Source: Bacillota bacterium
GTDB lineage: Bacteria; Bacillota; Negativicutes; Sporomusales; Sporomusaceae
Assembly (NCBI GenBank): GCA_023388195.1
Contig: JAEWGR010000163.1
Span: 1-13,692 of the forward strand
Length of the DNA: 13,692 nt
Direction of reading: 5' to 3'
In this document: piece by piece, positions 1 to 5,912 of the stretch
How the letters are laid out: each line of letters opens with the position of its first letter
Numbering within the stretch: position 1 is the first letter of the stretch
Notes under the pieces: model-generated
The model's database searches: none
What the model saw: the letters and a program-made list of their open reading frames with translations, nothing else
What the model was told of the DNA's origin: nothing
Translations under genes and position numbers: made by a program

Positions 1-1
1 T

Positions 2-166
2 ACCTGGACCTTTCTGTGCATCGGCCTTACCACCCGGTTGAGGGAACTTACCTCTTTCGGCTGGAAACCGTTGGCGGCGTTTGCAGCCGGCGTTATTATT
101 AATGTGCCGCTGGGTTATTTGCTTTCCAATGTCTTATTTGTTGAATATTGGCTGGGGATTAAATAA
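2..166 (+). CDS. C-terminal end of a YeiH-type (UPF0324) membrane protein, putative sulfate exporter family (partial)
   Basis: The reading frame is open from the left edge and ends at TAA 164-166, giving 54 residues of C-terminus. It has a short stretch like IGLTTRLRELTSFGWKP, then a hydrophobic segment of about 20 residues (AAGVIINVPLGYLLSNVLF) and a short WLGIK tail. The IGLTT-x-x-x-L-x-x-x-G-x-KP pattern followed by a last transmembrane helix is what I recall from the C-termini of the YeiH/UPF0324 family, ten-helix inner-membrane proteins often called putative sulfate exporters. Transport substrate is not established for most members. The stop codon overlaps the next start (TAATG), so the two are probably translationally coupled. 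The family call rests on a short fragment; another polytopic membrane protein is possible. Confidence 0.6.
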   Translation, partial: TWTFLCIGLTTRLRELTSFGWKPLAAFAAGVIINVPLGYLLSNVLFVEYWLGIK

Positions 167-486
167 TGGTTGACTATACTACCCGCATTATCATAAATCT
201 GAAAGATTTGGAGCCTGTCAGGCAACCGGCGCCGGCTGCTGCCCCCAGTCCCGCCAGTCTTAGGAGCTACGGTAAAAGTGTGGCGGCAGCAACAGAACGG
301 GCCGCCGCCATGCTGGAGGTTCTGGGCGCAGCCGGGTTTAGCTTTACCGCCAAAAAGGACTTGATTTATGCCGATTCCGAAAGTGTGGAAGCGGTGGCGG
401 CACGCCGGTTGCTGGCCGATCACGGTTTTGCTGACCGGGAGTACCGGATATATCTTGAATACCGGCGTCAATGGGGTGTCATGTAA
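166..486 (+). CDS. Hypothetical protein, 106 aa, coupled to the upstream membrane protein gene
   Basis: I do not recognise this protein. It starts at an ATG that overlaps the upstream stop by one base (TAATG), so it is likely read by re-initiating ribosomes; only a weak GGGG upstream could act as a ribosome binding site. Residues 1-20 look like a beta strand plus a basic/acidic stretch. Residues 21-32 are an Ala/Pro-rich linker. Residues 33-57 could form an Ala-rich helix. The C-terminal half (about 65-106) is charged and aromatic-rich (DREYRIYLEYRRQWG). There is no signal peptide, membrane segment or cysteine. The codon use and third-position GC look like those of its neighbours, which supports a real gene. 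Coupling to a putative anion exporter suggests a linked role, but this is inference only. Confidence 0.65.
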   Translation: MVDYTTRIIINLKDLEPVRQPAPAAAPSPASLRSYGKSVAAATERAAAMLEVLGAAGFSFTAKKDLIYADSESVEAVAARRLLADHGFADREYRIYLEYRRQWGVM

Positions 487-521
487 AAAATGAGCAGGAA
501 AAAATAGGGTTTTATAGAATA

Positions 522-552
522 TGTAACCATATCACAAAATGAGGAGGTTACA
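522..552 (+). repeat. Short inverted repeat overlapping the ribosome binding site of the DJ-1/PfpI gene
   Basis: TGTAACC at 522-528 is matched by GGTTACA at 546-552, a perfect 7-bp stem with a 17-base loop. The right arm starts inside the GGAGG ribosome binding site (543-547) and ends two bases before the ATG. It could be an operator or an RNA hairpin that partly masks the site. A 7-bp match can also arise by chance, so this is tentative. Confidence 0.3.
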
Positions 553-554
553 CA

Positions 555-1124
555 ATGGCTAAAAAAATCCTGTTGCTTACCGGGGACTGTGCTGAAGATT
601 ATGAGGTTAAAGTGCCACAGCAGGCACTGATGATGCTGGGCTACCATGTTGATGTTGCCGTGCCCAATAAAAAGGCCGGTGATATGGTACAGCTTGTTGT
701 TCATGATTTTACCGGCTTAGACACGTATATTGAATTAACCGGGCACCGGATCGCTGTTGACATCGCCGCTAAAGATGCCAGGGCTGACGACTATGCCGGC
801 CTGGTCGTTCCCGGTGGCCGTGCGCCTGAATACATCCGCATGTATGACGAAGCTGTCAAACTGGTGCAGGATTTTTTTGCTGCCGGCAAGCCGGTAGCCG
901 CCATTTGCCACGGTACGCAGCTATTGGCGCCGGCCAACGTGCTGACAGGCCAAACGGTAACCTCCTATCCCGCCTGTGCGGCGGAGTGCCGGCTGGCTGG
1001 CGCTGCCTGGAAAGATGAGCCTGTTGTTGTCAGCGGCAATCTGGTAACTGCGCAGGCCTGGCCCAATCACCCAGCCTGGCTAAGGGCTTTTGTTGAACTG
1101 CTTGGGGCTAAAATCAGTATTTAA
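555..1124 (+). CDS. DJ-1/PfpI (ThiJ) family protein, class I glutamine amidotransferase-like fold
   Basis: A 189-residue protein, a usual length for PfpI-like members. The N-terminus (KILLLTGDCAEDYEV) is the first strand with the conserved acidic residue Glu14. VVPGGRAPEYIR at about 84-95 is the loop found in PfpI/YraA-like proteins. AICHGTQLL at 116-124 is the nucleophile elbow, with Cys118 followed by His119, the Cys-His pair of this family. Members include intracellular peptidases, glyoxalase/deglycase-like enzymes and stress proteins, so the substrate cannot be told from sequence. No signal peptide, so it is probably cytosolic. The start is well supported by GAGGAGG at 541-547, seven bases before the ATG. 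A terminator follows directly, so this is the last gene of its transcript or a single-gene unit. Confidence 0.92.
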   Translation: MAKKILLLTGDCAEDYEVKVPQQALMMLGYHVDVAVPNKKAGDMVQLVVHDFTGLDTYIELTGHRIAVDIAAKDARADDYAGLVVPGGRAPEYIRMYDEAVKLVQDFFAAGKPVAAICHGTQLLAPANVLTGQTVTSYPACAAECRLAGAAWKDEPVVVSGNLVTAQAWPNHPAWLRAFVELLGAKISI

Positions 1125-1142
1125 TATTGCAGAGTTTAGAAC

Positions 1143-1183
1143 AAAGTAAGCCTGACTATATTCCGGTCAGGCTTACTTTTTTT
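1143..1183 (+). terminator. Rho-independent terminator after the DJ-1/PfpI gene
   Basis: AAAGTAAGCCTGAC (1143-1156) is perfectly complementary to GTCAGGCTTACTTT (1166-1179), giving a 14-bp stem with a 9-base loop. A run of seven T spans 1177-1183. It sits 18 bases after the stop codon. The A-rich left arm means it may also work on the opposite strand. Confidence 0.93.
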
Positions 1184-1241
1184 GGCTTCGCCAGTTATGC
1201 CTGTTGTGTAAATTTATCCCTGTAAAGGAAAATTAGGCCTG

Positions 1242-1268
1242 TTGCTGCCGGGGGGAGTTTGCTATAAT
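1242..1268 (+). promoter_or_regulatory. Possible promoter in the non-coding interval 1184-1525
   Basis: A perfect TATAAT lies at 1263-1268 with TTGCTG at 1242-1247. The spacer is only 15 bp, which is short, so this is a weak call. It would start a transcript near 1275 that runs into the hairpin at 1347-1397. No reading frame of note lies between them. Confidence 0.35.
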
Positions 1269-1346
1269 AAAATTTATTAAGGCGCAATGTGAACTCACTT
1301 TGCTGCCGGGACTGAAGGTTTATCAGTCTATAAGAATTTATAATAA

Positions 1347-1397
1347 ATAAGACTGGCCGGTGTCATGCATGGTGGCCCTGACACAAGCCAGTCTTAT
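1347..1397 (+). terminator. Strong two-part hairpin, terminator or structured leader element
   Basis: ATAAGACTGGC (1347-1357) pairs perfectly with GCCAGTCTTAT (1387-1397). Inside it GTGTCA (1360-1365) pairs with TGACAC (1379-1384), leaving 2-base bulges and a 13-base loop. The bases after it (CTTTAG) are only modestly U-rich, so it is not a textbook terminator. It lies immediately before the earliest possible start of the acyl-CoA ligase frame (GTG 1403). It could end a short RNA begun near 1275 or act as an attenuator. Confidence 0.5.
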
Positions 1398-1408
1398 CTT
1401 TAGTGAAA

Positions 1409-1438
1409 TTGCTAATTAACAGAATGTTACGGTATACT
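1409..1438 (+). promoter_or_regulatory. Likely promoter of the acyl-CoA ligase gene
   Basis: TTGCTA (1409-1414) and TATACT (1433-1438) are separated by 18 bp. The -10 matches the consensus at five of six positions and the -35 at four of six. Transcription would begin near 1445, downstream of the hairpin at 1347-1397 and upstream of the TTG start at 1526. It supports that late start, because the earlier GTG 1403 and ATG 1424 would not be in the transcript. Confidence 0.45.
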
Positions 1439-1525
1439 AGTAGCGTACTGCGATTATGGGCAATACGACTGCAAGGCCGTGAGGCTGCTGCTTTGGGTTT
1501 ATCATTTGTCGAAGGGGTGCATGCA

Positions 1526-3001
1526 TTGTTTGTTCATAATCTTATATTTCAGGGCGAAAAAGACAATACCGTATTTGCCGGCAGGGACCGAATAGCCTAT
1601 GGCCAGTTGCAGGACGAGGTTGAGAAATACCGCAATTATTTTTATGCGGCAGGTATCCGGATAGGCGAGAACGTTGGCCTGTTCTCCCGCAATTCGCCTG
1701 AATTTGTCTATTGTTATATGGCTATTGTCAGTCTTGGTGCCGTTGTCGTGCCGCTTAATTTTCAGCTGACTGCCCGGGAAATTGCTTTTATTGTTAAAGA
1801 TGCCCAGATGAAAGTACTGGTTACGATGGAACAACTGGCAATTGACAGTGAACTTAGTCAGCACCATGACAGACAGACTGTTGCCCAGCTTGTCATACCG
1901 GTATTGAAACAACGGCTGGAGCAAGAACCCTTGCCGCCGGCCCCGGTTGCAGACAGCAGCCTTACTGTAAACAGCCCCTGTGCTGTTATCTATACCTCCG
2001 GTACGACCGGGCGTCCCAAGGGTGCTGTTTTGACCCACAATAACCTTGTGGCCAATGCCAGGGCATTCCGCGAGAGGCTGCCGGTTGCCGCTGATGATAA
2101 TGTGTTGTGCGTGCTGCCCATGTATCACTGTTTTGCCTGGACCTGTGCCGTTCTTAACACGCTGCTCTGTGGTGCGGCCATTACTATACTGGAGTCTTTT
2201 GCGCCGAAAGAAACGATTGCTGCCATTAAGGAATACAAGGTAACGGTTGCCTATGGTGTACCGCCAATGTATAACCTCCTGACCCGAATTGGCGAACCGG
2301 GCGATTTTGCCGGGGTTAAGTATTTGATTTCAGGTGGTGCTTCGCTGCCGGAAAAGGTAGCGAAGCAGTTTACAGAAAAATATGGCATCCAGATCCTGGA
2401 AGGGTATGGCCTGTCTGAGGCATCGCCGGTAGTCGCTCTTAATCCGGTGGACCAGCCTAAATATTGCTCAATCGGTAAGTCCCTGGCCGGCCTGGAGGTT
2501 AAAGTGGTCGATGCGGACGGACAGGAACTGCCGCCGGGTGAGGTCGGTGAGATTATTGTCCGGGGACCGAGTGTTATGCAGGGATATTTCAACCTGCCGG
2601 CAGAGACTGCCGCTGCGCTGAAAGACGGCTGGCTCCATACCGGCGATCTCGCCTGCCGGGATCAGGAAGGATATTTTTTTGTCGTTGACAGATTAAAGGA
2701 TCTGATTATTGCCAACGGTGAAAACATATATCCGCGCGAAATAGAGGAGCTGCTGTACGCTTTCCCTGGTATTGTTGAAGCAAGTGTGATTGGTGCGGCC
2801 GATGAATTACGTGGTCAGGTGGCACTGGCCTATGTGGTCATTCAGGAAGGTACTGATTTTGATAAAAAGGCAGTACGGGAATATCTGCAGACCAATATTG
2901 CCGCCTATAAAATACCGCGGGATTTTATTATTGTTGATGCATTGCCCAAAAATCAGACAGGCAAGATCCTAAAACGTGTTTTGCGCGAACAAGTGAGCTA
3001 G
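1526..3001 (+). CDS. Long- or medium-chain fatty-acyl-CoA synthetase (AMP-binding, class I adenylate-forming enzyme)
   Basis: This enzyme activates a carboxylic acid with ATP and CoA through an acyl-adenylate. Counting from the TTG start (491 aa), the phosphate-binding loop YTSGTTGRPKG is at 156-166, GYGLSEASP at 293-301, GWLHTGDLA at 368-376 and DRLKDLIIANGENIYPREIE at 388-407. The C-terminal PKNQTGKILKR carries the catalytic Lys480. All core motifs are intact. The frame is open back to GTG 1403 (532 aa), with an ATG at 1424, but neither has a ribosome binding site. TTG 1526 has GAAGGGG at 1511-1517 with 8-base spacing, a promoter-like site upstream, and an N-terminus of the usual length. 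The acyl chain preference cannot be read from sequence; a FadD/LcfB-like role is most likely. A 77-base gap separates it from the GNAT gene. Confidence 0.9.
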   Translation: MFVHNLIFQGEKDNTVFAGRDRIAYGQLQDEVEKYRNYFYAAGIRIGENVGLFSRNSPEFVYCYMAIVSLGAVVVPLNFQLTAREIAFIVKDAQMKVLVTMEQLAIDSELSQHHDRQTVAQLVIPVLKQRLEQEPLPPAPVADSSLTVNSPCAVIYTSGTTGRPKGAVLTHNNLVANARAFRERLPVAADDNVLCVLPMYHCFAWTCAVLNTLLCGAAITILESFAPKETIAAIKEYKVTVAYGVPPMYNLLTRIGEPGDFAGVKYLISGGASLPEKVAKQFTEKYGIQILEGYGLSEASPVVALNPVDQPKYCSIGKSLAGLEVKVVDADGQELPPGEVGEIIVRGPSVMQGYFNLPAETAAALKDGWLHTGDLACRDQEGYFFVVDRLKDLIIANGENIYPREIEELLYAFPGIVEASVIGAADELRGQVALAYVVIQEGTDFDKKAVREYLQTNIAAYKIPRDFIIVDALPKNQTGKILKRVLREQVS

Positions 3002-3078
3002 TTTGCAAGGTATAATTAGATTGGTACAAGCTGGTTAGTAACTGCAAGCACTTTGTTGCCAGGAGGAAGGCAGATCGC

Positions 3079-3906
3079 GTGTTCAGATTGTTAACAGGTG
3101 ATGATTTCTATGAGGTTAGGGACTATCTGGAACGTAATTATATAGAAGCTGTTGTGCTTAACAGCAATATTACCCGCTGCGGGCTTGATAATAACCGGAT
3201 GGACCGCCGCTGCGGGGATTATTATGGTTATTTTCAATCAGGGCGGTTACGGGGTATATTGGCATTTTATAATTTGGGCAGTGTTATCCCTCACTTTGAG
3301 GCCGCGGGCGCTGCCGCCGGTTTTGGGGAAATCATGCGTCAGCGCCGGTTTGAAGTGCTGGCTGGAATGAAGCGGGTGGTAGAACCGCTTTATCTGGCTC
3401 TGCGGGGTTATAAAAGGGTTCTTGACTATGAAGACAGCCACTATCTGCTTAACCGGGAGAGTAAACTGCCGGTTGTTGCTGCCCCGGTCCAGCTTGCCAA
3501 TGCCGGCGAGGTTGAGCGGTCGGCCGCCCTGGGCTTTGTTGTGGAGGCCTACCGGCAGGGGTTTAACCGCCGCTTTAACCAGGAACTGGCTGTAAAACTA
3601 ATAGATGACCGTGGCCCTGAGGAGGATTTCATTTTCTTGCTTGAGGACGGGGTGCCGAAAGCCCAGGCTATGATCCAGGTAACAACAAACCAGGTAAGCC
3701 AAATCGGCGGCGTATATACCAGTGCAAGCAGCCGGAAGAAAGGTTTTTGTAAAATGGTTGTGGCCGAGCTGTGCCGCCGGATTTTGCAAGCCGGCAAAAT
3801 ACCGGTGCTTACGGTGCGTAAGGATAATGCTTTCGCTTGTAAGGCCTATAGGACGATTGGTTTTACTCATTATGATGATTATATAGTCATAAAATATGGT
3901 GTTTGA
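3079..3906 (+). CDS. GNAT-family N-acetyltransferase-like protein
   Basis: A 275-residue protein starting at GTG with AGGAGGAAGG at 3061-3070. The C-terminal half carries a GNAT domain. GGVYTSASSRKKGFCKMVV at about 210-228 fits strand 4 and the acetyl-CoA pyrophosphate loop (R-K-K-G-F-C instead of the common R-x-x-G-x-G/A). VRKDNAFACKAYRTIGF at 246-262 is the typical N-x-x-A-x-x-x-Y-x-x-x-G-F end of the fold. The N-terminal half (about 1-130) resembles a divergent second GNAT-like or family-specific domain that I cannot name. The acceptor is unknown: amino acid, antibiotic, polyamine or protein are all possible. The stop is 14 bases before ubiX, so the two are probably co-transcribed. Confidence 0.8.
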   Translation: MFRLLTGDDFYEVRDYLERNYIEAVVLNSNITRCGLDNNRMDRRCGDYYGYFQSGRLRGILAFYNLGSVIPHFEAAGAAAGFGEIMRQRRFEVLAGMKRVVEPLYLALRGYKRVLDYEDSHYLLNRESKLPVVAAPVQLANAGEVERSAALGFVVEAYRQGFNRRFNQELAVKLIDDRGPEEDFIFLLEDGVPKAQAMIQVTTNQVSQIGGVYTSASSRKKGFCKMVVAELCRRILQAGKIPVLTVRKDNAFACKAYRTIGFTHYDDYIVIKYGV

Positions 3907-3920
3907 ACTGGAGGGGCATT

Positions 3921-4484
3921 ATGCGCTTGGTTGTTGGTGTTACTGGAGCAAGCGGAGCCATTTATGGCTATACCTTGATAAAAGTGCTGGCCGGTCTGGG
4001 GCTGGAGGTGCATGCTGTTTATACTGAGATGGGCCGGAAAGTGCTTACCTATGAGTGTGGGCTTACGATGGCAGACCTTATGCCTTATGCTGTGGTGTAT
4101 GACAACTCGGACCTGTTTGCGGCTGTAGCCAGCGGTTCCTTTAAAACAGGCGGCATGGTTGTGGTGCCTTGTTCTATGCATACTTTGGGGGCGCTGGCGA
4201 CCGCCAGCGGGCGGGATCTGCTCACACGGGCGGCCGATGTTACCCTGAAAGAAGGTCGGCGGCTGATCGTAGTGCCCCGTGAGACGCCGGTGACAGCTAT
4301 TCATCTGACCAACATGCTGGCCTTAGCGCAGGCCGGGGCGGTCGTAATGCCTGCGGCTCCTGTCTTTTATCATAGACCGGAAACGCTGGATGAACTGATA
4401 CATTGTATGGTCGGTAAGATACTTGACGGCTTTGGTCTGGAGCACTCGTTATATAAAGACCGGGGAGAGTTCAGACCGGACTGA
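3921..4484 (+). CDS. ubiX: Flavin prenyltransferase UbiX (Pad1-like)
   Basis: UbiX transfers a dimethylallyl group from dimethylallyl phosphate to reduced FMN, making the prenylated flavin used by UbiD-type decarboxylases. The 187-residue product has the FMN-binding GASGAIYG at 9-16, SGSFKTGGMVVVPCSMHTL at 71-89, and ADVTLKEGRRLIVVPRETP at 105-123. Arg103, Lys110, Arg120, Glu121 and Tyr150 keep the spacing of the active-site residues described for Pseudomonas UbiX. GGAGGGG at 3910-3916 selects ATG 3921 over an in-frame TTG at 3903. No ubiD partner is present in the window. It lies 14 bases behind the GNAT gene. Its role may be quinone synthesis or aromatic acid decarboxylation, depending on which UbiD homologues the genome has. 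Confidence 0.95.
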   Translation: MRLVVGVTGASGAIYGYTLIKVLAGLGLEVHAVYTEMGRKVLTYECGLTMADLMPYAVVYDNSDLFAAVASGSFKTGGMVVVPCSMHTLGALATASGRDLLTRAADVTLKEGRRLIVVPRETPVTAIHLTNMLALAQAGAVVMPAAPVFYHRPETLDELIHCMVGKILDGFGLEHSLYKDRGEFRPD

Positions 4485-4500
4485 GCTTGTAAAAGCAGGA

Positions 4501-4529
4501 TTGACAACGGCTGGCGAAAGCAAAAAAAT
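4501..4529 (+). promoter_or_regulatory. Possible promoter of the NlpC/P60 gene
   Basis: A perfect TTGACA lies at 4501-4506. A 17-bp spacer leads to AAAAAT at 4524-4529, which matches four of six consensus -10 positions. The gap from ubiX to the next ATG is 152 bases, so an own promoter is reasonable. The leader downstream contains a GCCAGC/GCTGGC hairpin (4594-4599 with 4604-4609) of unknown role. Confidence 0.35.
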
Positions 4530-4636
4530 GCCAATAAAAAGAGGAATTAGGGATACTGTGCCGAAAAATACGCGTAAGAGAGCCTGAGCCTCGGCCAGCA
4601 TAGGCTGGCGTCAAAACAGAAGCAGAGGTGGACCTT

Positions 4637-5107
4637 ATGCGGCTGACCGGTAAAATTACTGTCCTGAGCCTGATACTGTGTATGCTTGTCCTGATGCATT
4701 CGCCGGCAATGGCTGCTGTTAGAAAGCCGGCGAAGCCGGAGCCTGCGCTTACTATTGTTAAAACTGCGGAAAAATATTTAAAAACCCCGTACCGGTTTGG
4801 CGGCGATACCCCGAAAGGCTTTGATTGCTCGGGGTTTGTCAAATATGTGTATGGCCAGCATGGCCGGAGTTTGCCACGCGCTGCCGATGTGCAGTACCGG
4901 ACAGGCAAGAAAATTGAACAGGCCCGGCTTAAAGCCGGCGACTTAGTGTTTTTTACCACCTATGCGCCTGGCGCGTCGCATGTGGGGATTTATACCGGTA
5001 ATGGCAGGTTTATTCACGCTTCATCAAGCCGGGGTGTCATGGTTTCCCGGCTTGACGAAACCTACTGGCAGCCCCGTTACCTTGGCGCCAGAAGAATTAT
5101 AAACTAG
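4637..5107 (+). CDS. Secreted NlpC/P60-family cell-wall endopeptidase
   Basis: A 156-residue preprotein. Residues 1-27 are a signal peptide: a basic start (MRLTGK), a hydrophobic core (about 8-20) and an AMA|A-type cleavage site near 26-27. The mature part is a single NlpC/P60 domain. TPYRFGGDTPKGFDCSGFV at 50-68 holds the catalytic Cys64, ASHVGIYTG at 113-121 holds His115, and RFIHAS at 124-129 holds His127, completing the Cys-His-His set. Such enzymes cleave peptide stems in peptidoglycan. There is no SH3, LysM or other wall-binding domain, so targeting is by the catalytic domain alone. GAGGTGG at 4625-4631 favours ATG 4637 over an in-frame GTG at 4628. It is 46 bases before the YhcH-like gene. 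Confidence 0.93.
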   Translation: MRLTGKITVLSLILCMLVLMHSPAMAAVRKPAKPEPALTIVKTAEKYLKTPYRFGGDTPKGFDCSGFVKYVYGQHGRSLPRAADVQYRTGKKIEQARLKAGDLVFFTTYAPGASHVGIYTGNGRFIHASSSRGVMVSRLDETYWQPRYLGARRIIN

Positions 5108-5153
5108 TGCTTGCCCTAAAGCGTGGCTAAGACACTGTATTGGAGGAGTATTT

Positions 5154-5627
5154 GTGATTTTTGGACATATTTCAACCCTGGCAAAAGATGCACCACTGCT
5201 TCCACAGGCCCTTGTCAAAGGCCTTACGTATCTAACAACAGCAAACCTGTCTGAATTGCCTGCCGGCAAACATGAGATTGAAGGCCAAGACATATATGTG
5301 TCCATTAACGAATATGAAACCCAGCCCCGGGAAATGCGCCGGGCCGAAGCGCATGCGGACTACCTTGATATCCAGTACATGATCGCCGGTGAAGAGCTGA
5401 TTGCTTACAGTGTGATGGCAGACGGTAATGAGGTGTTGGCAGATGAACTCGCTGCCAGGGATGTTATTTTTTATAAAACTGTGCAGCCGGAAACAGACCT
5501 GGTTATGACTGCCGGGATGTATGCGGTATTTTTTCCCTGGGATGTGCACCGGCCAAACTGCAGACTGCAGCAGGAACAGCAGGTTAAAAAGGCGGTCGTA
5601 AAAATCAGAATGTCCCTGCTGAAATAA
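5154..5627 (+). CDS. YhcH/YjgK/YiaL family protein (EbgC-like, DUF386)
   Basis: A 157-residue protein, the family's usual length, with a cupin-like fold. Diagnostic parts are EAHADYLDIQYMIAGEE at 65-81, VIFYKTVQPE near 104-113, FFPWDVHRPN at 126-135 and a KKAVVKI strand near 145-151. His67 and His132 are likely metal-site residues, by analogy with structures of the family. Members are found with sialic acid, sugar-acid and beta-galactosidase genes and are thought to act on sugar anomers or related steps, but most are uncharacterised. No sugar genes lie nearby here, so the substrate is open. The GTG start is set by GGAGGAG at 5142-5148 with 5-base spacing. It is the last gene before the purine leader. 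Confidence 0.92.
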   Translation: MIFGHISTLAKDAPLLPQALVKGLTYLTTANLSELPAGKHEIEGQDIYVSINEYETQPREMRRAEAHADYLDIQYMIAGEELIAYSVMADGNEVLADELAARDVIFYKTVQPETDLVMTAGMYAVFFPWDVHRPNCRLQQEQQVKKAVVKIRMSLLK

Positions 5628-5644
5628 GCCATCCCGGAAGATTC

Positions 5645-5686
5645 CGAACAATAATTCCAAAATGGTTAGTAAAGTTCGATTTTTTT
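5645..5686 (+). terminator. Weak possible terminator after the YhcH-like gene
   Basis: CGAAC (5645-5649) pairs with GTTCG (5674-5678) around a long loop that contains a CCA/TGG pairing. Seven T follow at 5680-5686. The T tract is good but the stem is short, so termination efficiency is doubtful. It lies directly before the purine promoter. Confidence 0.35.
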
Positions 5687-5687
5687 A

Positions 5688-5717
5688 TTGACAGATTTTG
5701 TCCACTCCTGGTACAAT
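5688..5717 (+). promoter_or_regulatory. Promoter of the purine permease and biosynthesis locus
   Basis: TTGACA (5688-5693, perfect) and TACAAT (5712-5717, five of six) are separated by 18 bp. Transcription should start near 5724, about eleven bases before the guanine aptamer. This is the best promoter in the window. Confidence 0.85.
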
Positions 5718-5734
5718 ACAAGTAAATCAATATG

Positions 5735-5801
5735 CTCGTATATCTTTGAGAATATGGCTCAAAAGTCTCTACCTGGCGACCGTAAATCGCCCGACTACGA
5801 G
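5735..5801 (+). promoter_or_regulatory. Guanine-class purine riboswitch aptamer
   Basis: The three-way junction is complete. P1 is CTCGTA (5735-5740) with TACGAG (5796-5801). P2 is TTTGAG (5745-5750) with CTCAAA (5758-5763), closing loop AATATGG. P3 is GGCGA (5775-5779) with TCGCC (5787-5791), closing loop CCGTAAA. The junction contains the conserved TCTCTACC. The base that sets specificity, just before the 3' strand of P1, is C5795, which marks guanine/hypoxanthine rather than adenine sensing. It has no terminator of its own; a second aptamer follows after six bases (TGAAAG), so its output must act through that element. Confidence 0.97.
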
Positions 5802-5807
5802 TGAAAG

Positions 5808-5912
5808 TGCGCCTAGGGTTCCGCACAGCTCTGCTGCTGTGGTCTGCGACCAAGTGGCGCAGGTGTTGCTTGTTGACACTACACCGATGGGATAAAAACC
5901 CTGGCGGGGAAG
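5808..5912 (+). promoter_or_regulatory. ykkC-type aptamer, most likely a PRPP riboswitch, in tandem with the guanine aptamer
   Basis: The ykkC-class signature is visible. TGCGCC (5808-5813) pairs with GGCGCA (5856-5861) as the basal stem. The conserved CCTAGGGTTCCG is at 5812-5823. CACAGC (5824-5829) pairs with GCTGTG (5836-5841). GGTCTGCGACCAAG at 5841-5854 matches the conserved junction side. GGTGT (5862-5866) pairs with ACACC (5881-5885). The characteristic GGGATAAAA is at 5889-5897, followed by CCC. The class includes guanidine, ppGpp and PRPP sensors. The purine locus and the guanine aptamer directly upstream point to PRPP, as in the tandem system described by Sherlock and Breaker. PRPP binding would hold bases 5894-5912 and prevent the terminator. 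Confidence 0.82.

Noticed and set aside
115..471. A 118-codon minus-strand frame over the 106-residue hypothetical gene
   Set aside because: The plus-strand frame has a TAATG-coupled start, while the minus-strand translation is rich in His, Cys and Gly with no domain features.
1242..1310. Direct repeat TTGCTGCCGGG as a regulator binding pair
   Set aside because: There are only two copies 58 bases apart, and CTGCCGG-type words are frequent in this genome's codon-rich sequence; no symmetric operator structure is seen.
3903..3920. TTG 3903 as an earlier ubiX start
   Set aside because: The GGAGGGG binding site lies inside this extension and directs initiation to ATG 3921, which gives the normal UbiX N-terminus.
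4530..4636. A c-di-AMP (ydaO-type) or c-di-GMP riboswitch before the NlpC/P60 gene
   Set aside because: Such genes often carry one, but I found none of the conserved ydaO or GEMM core segments in the right order.
5698..5895. A 65-codon open frame within the purine leader
   Set aside because: It lies entirely over the promoter -10 and the two aptamers, whose structure fully explains the sequence; it has no ribosome binding site and no protein-like character.
5808..5912. Reading the second aptamer as a guanidine-I or ppGpp riboswitch
   Set aside because: These share the ykkC core, but guanidine-I controls efflux or urea carboxylase-type genes and ppGpp mainly amino acid genes. The guanine aptamer in tandem and the purine genes favour PRPP. 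It is not fully excluded without covariance scoring.
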